From: Hungatella sp. UBA3402
GTDB taxonomy: Bacteria > Bacillota > Clostridia > Lachnospirales > Lachnospiraceae
Direction of reading: 5' to 3'
DNA length: 10,512 nucleotides
NCBI GenBank assembly: GCA_002358555.1
Contig: DEPC01000233.1
Location: 1 to 10,512, forward strand
This document shows positions 5,760 to 10,512 of this stretch, in pieces; positions within the stretch are counted from its first letter, which is position 1, and every line of letters starts with the position of its first letter. The notes under the pieces are model-generated. The model saw only the letters and a program-made list of their open reading frames with translations, did not search any database and was not told the DNA's origin. Position numbers and translations under genes: made by a program.

Positions 5760-5773
5760 CATGAATCTATCCT

Positions 5774-5802
5774 AACATAGGCAAAGCAAATTATCATTTC
5801 AA
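5774..5802 (-). promoter_or_regulatory. Promoter of the Y RNA-like gene
   Basis: On the minus strand TTGAAA (5797-5802) and TATGTT (5774-5779) have an ideal 17-base spacer. Transcription would begin near 5767, 8 bases before the three-way-junction helix, with no start codon and ribosome site in a sensible place. This supports an RNA gene rather than the overlapping 81-codon frame. Confidence 0.55.
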
Positions 5803-5841
5803 AAATGTTGCGAAGTTTTTAAAGTTTATAGAAGTAATATG

Positions 5842-5850
5842 TGATATACT
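5842..5850 (+). promoter_or_regulatory. Extended -10 promoter of the WYL operon
   Basis: TGATATACT is an extended -10 (TG, one base, TATACT) about 106 bases before the first WYL gene. No recognisable -35 lies 17 bases upstream. It is divergent from the RNA promoter at 5774-5802, with about 40 bases between the two, so one regulator could control both directions. Confidence 0.45.
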
Positions 5851-5857
5851 ATTATAG

Positions 5858-5873
5858 TTCATTAAAAAATGAA
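5858..5873 (+). promoter_or_regulatory. Palindrome at the WYL operon transcription start
   Basis: TTCATT-AAAA-AATGAA, a perfect 6-base inverted repeat, begins 8 bases after the -10, where a repressor would block initiation. It may be an autoregulatory operator for the WYL proteins. AT-rich DNA gives such repeats by chance fairly often, so confidence is low. Confidence 0.3.
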
Positions 5874-5900
5874 TGTCTCAGTATACCAGATGCTATCTAA

Positions 5901-5920
5901 ATATCCAAGAAACTGGATAT
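5901..5920 (+). promoter_or_regulatory. Inverted repeat in the leader of the first WYL gene
   Basis: ATATCCA (5901-5907) and TGGATAT (5914-5920) form a perfect 7-base inverted repeat with a 6-base spacer, 35 bases before the start codon and upstream of its GAGG ribosome site. It suits a dimeric DNA-binding protein, or forms a leader hairpin. No T tract follows. Confidence 0.4.
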
Positions 5921-5955
5921 AAGCAAATAAATTGATAGGTTGAGGAATATCGTCT

Positions 5956-7221
5956 ATGTCAGAATACAAAGAGCTCATTAAACAATTTGATAAAATACGG
6001 TCCTATGTTCGAGATTTCTATATCTATGGATTTAAGACGAGAGAAGACTTTCGAGAAAAAAGTGGTAGAACCTATGACAATCAACGCCGCCGGATGGAGA
6101 GTTGGTTTTCTGAATATATACGCACAGACCAGAGTGGCCATAAAAAATCTGTATTTCTCACACTTGATTCTAGCCGCATGGCAGTAAACCCTTTGTATCA
6201 GGCATGGAAATCAAAAACATTTACAGACAATGATATTTCTCTGCGATTCCTTTTACTGGACCTTCTGGCTGATGGAAAGTTTAGAAGTCTAGAAATGATT
6301 GCAGATGAAATTCAGGAAAATTATGGCTGTTGTTTCGATATACAGACAATTCGCCGAAAACTGGCATTTTACGAAAAAGAGGGAATGATAATTCGGAAAA
6401 AAGAAGGAAAATGTTATTTGTATAGCAGAAGAAATTCTATTGCGCAGACACATTTAACTTTGATTCCTGCTTTGACATTGGCTGTCAGTTTTTTTCAAGG
6501 AGTTGCACCTTTTGGATTTATTGGCAGCACAATTTTAGATTTTTGGAATGAGAAAAATGAGAAATTTCGTTTTCGCAGTGATTACTTGATTCACACTCTG
6601 GAAGATGAGATTCTTCTTATTATTTTAAATGCCATGGAGCAGAAGAGGAAAGTTCTTGTTACTGTAAAAAGTACGAAAACCCGCTATACCAATAGATTGG
6701 ATATTACTCCTTTAAAAATTCTTGTCAGTACTCAGACAGGGCGCAGATATGTATGTGCTGGACAAAGAAATTCTCGCCGTCTTGGCACTTTCCGTCTGGA
6801 TTCTATTCAAAGTGTAGAATTATTAGAACCAGATGACTGCTATGATAATTATATGAGTTCTTTTGAGCATATATTTCCCTATGTCTGGGGGGTATCCTTT
6901 GGAAGCTTCCAGAAACAAGAGCCAGAATCTATTTCCATGAAAATTCAGTTTGATGAAAAAGAGGAAGATTTTATTCTTACTCGTCTGGAAAGGGAAGGGA
7001 GGGGAGGAACTTTAAAACGAGTGAAACCAGGTTTGTATGAATATATCTGTTTTTGTCTCGATGCAATGGAACTTCTTCCATGGGCAAAAAGCTTTACTGG
7101 CAGAGTATGTTCCTTTCATTGTTCTAACCCTAGTGTAGAAAAAAGATTTTGGAATGATATACAACTGATGGAGTCCTATTATCTAACTACAGGAGAATAT
7201 ATTCGTCATGAAAACCAATGA
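5956..7221 (+). CDS. WYL domain-containing transcriptional regulator (first of pair)
   Basis: A 421-residue cytoplasmic protein. An N-terminal helical segment (about 20-55, GFKTREDF...YDNQRRRMESWF) looks like a first helix-turn-helix; a winged helix follows at about 93-157 (LADGKFRSLEMIADEIQ, then IQTIRRKLAFYEKEGMIIRK). The WYL domain, an Sm-like fold proposed to bind ligands or nucleic acid, is at about 222-291: TPLKILVSTQTGRRYVCAGQ, then LGTFRLDSIQSVELLEP. The WYL triad itself reads RYV, a variant. The C-terminal 325-410 region carries a WCX-like dimerisation module (MELLPWAKSFTGRV). GAGG lies 10 bases before the ATG. It overlaps the second WYL gene by 14 bases and diverges from the Y RNA-like gene. 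Such tandem WYL regulators commonly control adjacent operons in response to nucleic-acid stress; the target here is inferred. Confidence 0.85.
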   Translation: MSEYKELIKQFDKIRSYVRDFYIYGFKTREDFREKSGRTYDNQRRRMESWFSEYIRTDQSGHKKSVFLTLDSSRMAVNPLYQAWKSKTFTDNDISLRFLLLDLLADGKFRSLEMIADEIQENYGCCFDIQTIRRKLAFYEKEGMIIRKKEGKCYLYSRRNSIAQTHLTLIPALTLAVSFFQGVAPFGFIGSTILDFWNEKNEKFRFRSDYLIHTLEDEILLIILNAMEQKRKVLVTVKSTKTRYTNRLDITPLKILVSTQTGRRYVCAGQRNSRRLGTFRLDSIQSVELLEPDDCYDNYMSSFEHIFPYVWGVSFGSFQKQEPESISMKIQFDEKEEDFILTRLEREGRGGTLKRVKPGLYEYICFCLDAMELLPWAKSFTGRVCSFHCSNPSVEKRFWNDIQLMESYYLTTGEYIRHENQ

Positions 7222-8215
7222 TAGTTCTTTATTTTCAGAACTTTATACCTGTTATTATCAGGTAGTTGCAAAAATTCTTGAGGAAAGTATGCACCACCCA
7301 CTCACCCGTCGCCAGATAGAAGCGATTATTCGCAAATATGGATATGACGAAAGTGCACTTTGCATGGTTCCTCGCCTGCTTCAAGGAGATTGGCCCTTTT
7401 TAAAGCCAGATAAAGGCTCTAGAAAAACCTATATTTCTGTTTTAAAGAATTCTCCTTTTTGGCAGCCACTTACTCGACTGCAAAAGTCTTGGATAAAAGC
7501 GTTGATGTATGATTCCAGATTTCAATTGTTTTTTACTGATTTGCAGTTAAAGGAGATGGAGGAATATCTTTCCGATACACAGCCCCTTTACCATATATCT
7601 AATTTTTGTCTGTTTGACCAATATAAAGACCATGACCCATTTTCCTCTGTAATGTATCGGGAACATATGAATACCATTCTTAGTGCTATCTGCGAACAAC
7701 GCTTTTTGTCAATTTCTTATTTATCACGGAAAAAAAACATTTTGACTCATACCTGGCTTCCTTGTCGTCTGGAATATGGGCAAAGGGATGGGAAATTTCG
7801 CCTCTACAGTATGGGTATATGTAAAAATGGTGCACAACGCATGGATATTTTAAATGTGGCAAGGATTCTTTCCATTAAAAAGACAGAAACTATTTATTCT
7901 GATTCGATTGATGTAGATAAATTTTTAGAGAGTGCATTATGTGAGAAACCTTTGGTACTAGAAATTACAACAGAGCGAAACGCTTTGGAGCGTGCTCTAC
8001 TTCATTTTTCTTGTTATCAGAAAAAGGTGGAACGTCTGAGGGATTCCAATACTTATCGATGCACGATTTACTATGATAAGCGGTGGGAAACAGAGCTTTT
8101 GATTCAGGTGCTTTCCTTTGGCCCAGTAGTAAAGGTACTGGAACCAGAATCATTTTTAGAGCAGATAAGAGAAAGGGTCAGAAACCAAGCTGTACTTATG
8201 GAAAAGAGAATATAA
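7208..8215 (+). CDS. WYL domain-containing protein (second of pair)
   Basis: A 335-residue protein translationally coupled to the first WYL gene (14-base overlap; AGGAG 12 bases before the ATG). The N-terminal 125 residues are helical with a likely DNA-binding segment (PLTRRQIEAIIRKYGYDE), but no standard winged helix stands out. The WYL domain lies at about 153-225: FLSISYLSRKK, then WLPCRLEYGQRDGKFRLYSMG, then RMDILNVARILSI. The WYL position is FRLYSM, again a variant. The C-terminal WCX module (about 248-325) has the classic LSFGPVVKVLEPESFLEQI. Because the two proteins are co-expressed and differ in their DNA-binding ends, a heterodimer is plausible. Both are inferred to sense a ligand or RNA fragment and regulate the SPFH/Y RNA side of the divergent region. 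Confidence 0.83.
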   Translation: MKTNDSSLFSELYTCYYQVVAKILEESMHHPLTRRQIEAIIRKYGYDESALCMVPRLLQGDWPFLKPDKGSRKTYISVLKNSPFWQPLTRLQKSWIKALMYDSRFQLFFTDLQLKEMEEYLSDTQPLYHISNFCLFDQYKDHDPFSSVMYREHMNTILSAICEQRFLSISYLSRKKNILTHTWLPCRLEYGQRDGKFRLYSMGICKNGAQRMDILNVARILSIKKTETIYSDSIDVDKFLESALCEKPLVLEITTERNALERALLHFSCYQKKVERLRDSNTYRCTIYYDKRWETELLIQVLSFGPVVKVLEPESFLEQIRERVRNQAVLMEKRI

Positions 8216-8229
8216 GGAAAATATTTTTA

Positions 8230-8257
8230 TTGCATTTTTCGGAAATTTTTATATAAT
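8230..8257 (+). promoter_or_regulatory. Promoter of the YbaK/PrdX-like and HAD operon
   Basis: TTGCAT (8230-8235) and a perfect TATAAT (8252-8257) have a 16-base spacer, starting 15 bases after the second WYL stop. Transcription would begin near 8264, leaving a 77-base leader with a weak TTATC/GATAA hairpin. This separates the following two genes from the WYL operon. Confidence 0.75.
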
Positions 8258-8340
8258 AGCGTTAAAATGAATATTGTGGACAGAAGTGATATTTTGAAGA
8301 AGGTAATCTTATCTAACCTAAAGATAATGGAGAAATTTTC

Positions 8341-8898
8341 ATGGATAACTTTTCTATTGACCCAATCATTTATAAAGGACGGCCTCAAACTATACAAAAC
8401 CATCTTTCAAAGGAAATTCGCACCTATGAGTTGTTGGATAATCTGCATATCCCATATGAGCGATTAGACCATGAAGCTATCTTTACCATAGAGGCCTGCC
8501 ATAGCATTGATAAAATTTTAGGTATTGAAATCTGCAAGAATCTTTTTTTATGTAATGCGCAGAAAACAAGATTCTATTTACTTATGATGCCAGGGGGAAA
8601 AAGGTTTAAGACGGCTGTTCTTTCAAAGCAGATTGGTAGTTCTCGTCTCTCTTTTGCCGATTCCCAGTATATGGAAGAATTTTTGGATATCACTCCTGGT
8701 TCCGTCAGTGTTCTTGGGCTGATGAATGATACAGACAATCAGGTGCAATTATTGATTGATGAGGATGTTATCACTGGACATGAATTTATCGGATGTCATC
8801 CATGTATCAATACAGCAAGCTTGAAGATAAAGACCAGTGATATCTTGGAAAAATTCCTTCCTTATGTAAATCATACTTATATATTGGTTCATCTATAA
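8341..8898 (+). CDS. YbaK/PrdX-type aminoacyl-tRNA editing (deacylase) domain protein
   Basis: A 185-residue single-domain member of the INS/YbaK superfamily, closest in appearance to PrdX/ProXp-ala. These free-standing proteins hydrolyse wrongly charged aminoacyl-tRNA, typically Ala-tRNA(Pro), in the cytoplasm. Family landmarks are IEICKNLFL with the conserved lysine (K66), YLLMMPGGKRF (80-89), LDITPGSVSVLGL (115-127), and GCHPCINTASLKI (151-163) in the substrate pocket. The start has GGAG 8 bases upstream; in PrdX-like proteins the N-terminal 30 residues precede the fold as here. The HAD gene follows after 19 bases, in the same operon. Substrate specificity (alanyl, cysteinyl or other) cannot be set from the sequence alone. 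Confidence 0.85.
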   Translation: MDNFSIDPIIYKGRPQTIQNHLSKEIRTYELLDNLHIPYERLDHEAIFTIEACHSIDKILGIEICKNLFLCNAQKTRFYLLMMPGGKRFKTAVLSKQIGSSRLSFADSQYMEEFLDITPGSVSVLGLMNDTDNQVQLLIDEDVITGHEFIGCHPCINTASLKIKTSDILEKFLPYVNHTYILVHL

Positions 8899-8917
8899 TA
8901 GGTTCACAGGAGTTATT

Positions 8918-9706
8918 ATGATAAAAGCTATCTTTTTTGACATTGACGGAACATTGAGAGATTTTACAGAAAAGGGAATCCGTCCTTCCACTTATCAGGC
9001 CATTGATTTAGCCAAACACAGAGGTATCCATTGTTTTATTGCCACAGGAAGACATCTCTTGGAAATTCAGGAGGAAAATCTTCTTGACAAGCTTGTTTTT
9101 GACGGCTATGTCCTTTTAAATGGCAGTCTTTGTATCAATAACAGTGGTTCTATTTTATATGAGAATCCGATTCCTGTGTCCCAGATACAGGCGATGTTGG
9201 AACTGGAGAAGAAGATGGGATTCTCTTTGATTTTTATGGAAAGACATTGTATGTATGTGAACCACATTACCCCTCAGCTTGAGAAAATTCAAGCTCAGAT
9301 TGGCACAGCAGTTCCTCCTGTGGAGCTACATATGGAACGTGGCTTGACATGCCCTATCTATCAGATGATTCCTTATTCCGAAGATTTAACCCACGATCTT
9401 CTTACCTCCTACCTGCCTTTCTGTGATATTACTATGTGGCATGATGGCGGTGCTTTTGACATTACTCCAAAAGGAGGCAGCAAAGAACTGGGAATCCAGA
9501 AAGTGATAGAATATTATGGGTATTCCAGAGATGAAATTGCTGCTATTGGAGACGGGTATAACGATATTTCAATGATTCGCTATGCAGGCCTCGGAATCGC
9601 AATGGGAAATGCTAATGATAAGGTGAAAGAAGCGGCTGATTATGTGACAGATTCTATGGAGCAGGATGGCCTTCTCCATGCAGTACAATATTTGTTGCAG
9701 CATTAA
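8918..9706 (+). CDS. Cof-type HAD-IIB family phosphatase
   Basis: A 262-residue cytoplasmic haloacid dehalogenase-fold hydrolase of the usual Cof length. Motif I is FFDIDGTL with nucleophile D8 and acid D10; motif II is IATGR with T43; the motif III lysine is in PKGGSKELG (K189); motif IV is GDGYNDISM (D212 and D216) followed by AGLGIAMGNA. The type IIB cap lies between motifs II and III. Such enzymes act on sugar phosphates, flavin or nucleotide phosphates; the substrate cannot be told. AGGAG precedes the ATG by about 6 bases. It is second in an operon with the YbaK/PrdX-like gene and ends 8 bases from the convergent nuclease-like gene, with no visible terminator between them. Confidence 0.92.
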   Translation: MIKAIFFDIDGTLRDFTEKGIRPSTYQAIDLAKHRGIHCFIATGRHLLEIQEENLLDKLVFDGYVLLNGSLCINNSGSILYENPIPVSQIQAMLELEKKMGFSLIFMERHCMYVNHITPQLEKIQAQIGTAVPPVELHMERGLTCPIYQMIPYSEDLTHDLLTSYLPFCDITMWHDGGAFDITPKGGSKELGIQKVIEYYGYSRDEIAAIGDGYNDISMIRYAGLGIAMGNANDKVKEAADYVTDSMEQDGLLHAVQYLLQH

Positions 9707-9714
9707 GCATGATA

Positions 9715-10512
9715 CTATCGAAGCAGATTTAGTAGCAATTCTTTTGTCAAATTCCATGTTTCATATTTTCCTCTCTGCTTCAAAAGTCTTTCAAAATCCA
9801 TATACTCCTTGCCACCTTCTATTGGTGGTACAAGGAGCTTTTCCAATACAATCTCAGGAACCTCAAAGTTCTCTTCAAAACTTTTTTTGCTGGAATTTTT
9901 TCTATCGCTGTATGTATACCTTTTTAGATTGAGATAGATAACTTTCACTTTATAACTCTTAAACGCTTCTGTCAATTTATCGATATCTTCGATTCTTTTG
10001 ATTGGGATACCTGAAATTTCTGAAATTCTGCTTACTGTTGTAATGTATTTTTGACTTCCTTCTAAGGTAATTGGAATAATCTTTGATGGATTCTTAAGGA
10101 AAAGAGGGTCTAGATTAGAGTTCTTTATAATACGGCTGAAAAACCAAAAAAGTTTTTCCCCTTTTACATTTTTTTGATAGTTTTTATAATGCAATAATTG
10201 TTTTCGTTGCTGCCTGTTAGTTATTTTGGTGGTTTTTAACTCAGTTATATAAATATATTTTTTGGCATGATTGATTACTAGATAATCTACTTTGGCATTA
10301 TCTAAAGATGTAAACCCATTGATTGGAAGGTGTGTTGCAATGGGAAATTCTTTAGCTAATAATTGAATATTTTCAATCTTGACAGCCTCTTTTCTTAACT
10401 GCAGCCATAGATAGACAAGTTCTTCGATAAATTCTGAAATTAGCATATCAATAATAACCTCTGCTTTAACCCCTTGTGTGCAGAAGTCATTTATAGTCCA
10501 CTTTTTTACTAT
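9715..10512 (-). CDS. PD-(D/E)XK (RecB-like) nuclease-fold protein, probably cut at its N-terminus
   Basis: The ATG at 10444-10446 gives 243 residues, but the frame stays open for 22 more codons to the window edge. Those codons read as ordinary protein (WTINDFCTQGVKAEVIIDML), and there is no good ribosome site before the ATG, so the true start is probably outside. Numbered from that ATG, the nuclease core is VDYLV (D54), YITELKT (E69, K71) and QLLHY (Q83/Y87), matching the D...ExK plus QxxxY pattern of RecB-family nucleases. The segments between are predicted beta strands, as the fold requires. The C-terminal half (from about 120) is lysine-rich and unfamiliar. No partner helicase is adjacent; the SF1 helicase at the left edge is 9 kb away. 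Function is unknown: DNA repair, defence or a mobile-element nuclease are possible. Confidence 0.7.
   Translation of the reverse strand: MVKKWTINDFCTQGVKAEVIIDMLISEFIEELVYLWLQLRKEAVKIENIQLLAKEFPIATHLPINGFTSLDNAKVDYLVINHAKKYIYITELKTTKITNRQQRKQLLHYKNYQKNVKGEKLFWFFSRIIKNSNLDPLFLKNPSKIIPITLEGSQKYITTVSRISEISGIPIKRIEDIDKLTEAFKSYKVKVIYLNLKRYTYSDRKNSSKKSFEENFEVPEIVLEKLLVPPIEGGKEYMDFERLLKQRGKYETWNLTKELLLNLLR

Noticed and set aside
5559..5767. Permuted group I or group II intron around a tRNA exon
   Set aside because: The exon order would fit, but I found no group I P7/P3 core, guanosine-binding site or group II domain V around it; the Y RNA explanation needs fewer assumptions.
5552..5797. 81-codon open frame on the minus strand across the RNA gene
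   Set aside because: It covers the tRNA-mimic and three-way-junction helices, starts upstream of the predicted transcription start, has no good ribosome site and does not resemble a protein family.
8267..8467. 66-codon plus-strand open frame before and within the YbaK/PrdX-like gene
   Set aside because: It overlaps the real gene in another frame and begins at the predicted transcription start, without a ribosome site.

Overview
The window looks like a low-GC Gram-positive chromosome, most likely a gut clostridium of the Lachnospiraceae type. The support is AT-rich codon use, strong AGGAGG-type ribosome sites, sigma-A-like promoters and the gene content (SipW/TasA-type secretion pair, slipin-like SPFH protein, WYL regulators, PrdX/YbaK-like editing protein, Cof-type HAD phosphatase). 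No rRNA, canonical tRNA, insertion sequence or CRISPR array was seen.

Region 1 (1-1692, minus strand): an SF1 (UvrD-like) helicase cut by the left edge lies directly downstream of trmO, the m6t6A37 tRNA methyltransferase. trmO has its own extended -10 promoter in the divergent gap.

Region 2 (about 1784-4107, plus strand): a small two-knuckle zinc-ribbon protein, a sigma-70 region-4-like HTH protein, a short ER-type (SipW-like) signal peptidase and its likely substrate, a TasA/camelysin-like secreted protein. Two near-consensus LexA (SOS) boxes sharing an 11-base core flank the regulatory pair. One lies at the predicted start of transcription of the zinc-ribbon gene, the other just before the signal peptidase gene. 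An intrinsic terminator sits between the zinc-ribbon and sigma-like genes, and a second strong terminator closes the unit.

Region 3 (4141-8215) is the most interesting. On the minus strand, an RNA gene at about 5559-5675 contains a circularly permuted tRNA mimic: T arm, acceptor-like helix capped by a GAAA tetraloop, U8/U9, D arm, with the two strands of the anticodon stem leading out into a bulged closing helix. This is the architecture of bacterial Y RNAs (YrlA). It is preceded by a three-way-junction domain and a good promoter, and followed on the same strand by a slipin-like SPFH gene. Two overlapping WYL-domain regulator genes diverge from it. This resembles part of an RNA-repair / Ro60-Y RNA island, but no Ro60 (Rsr/TROVE) or RtcB gene is in the window.

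Region 4 (8230-9706, plus strand): a two-gene operon with a strong promoter, encoding an aminoacyl-tRNA editing-type (YbaK/PrdX) protein and a Cof-type HAD phosphatase.

Region 5 (9715-10512, minus strand): a PD-(D/E)XK, RecB-like nuclease-fold protein convergent with the HAD gene. Its frame stays open to the right edge, so the gene probably starts outside the window.
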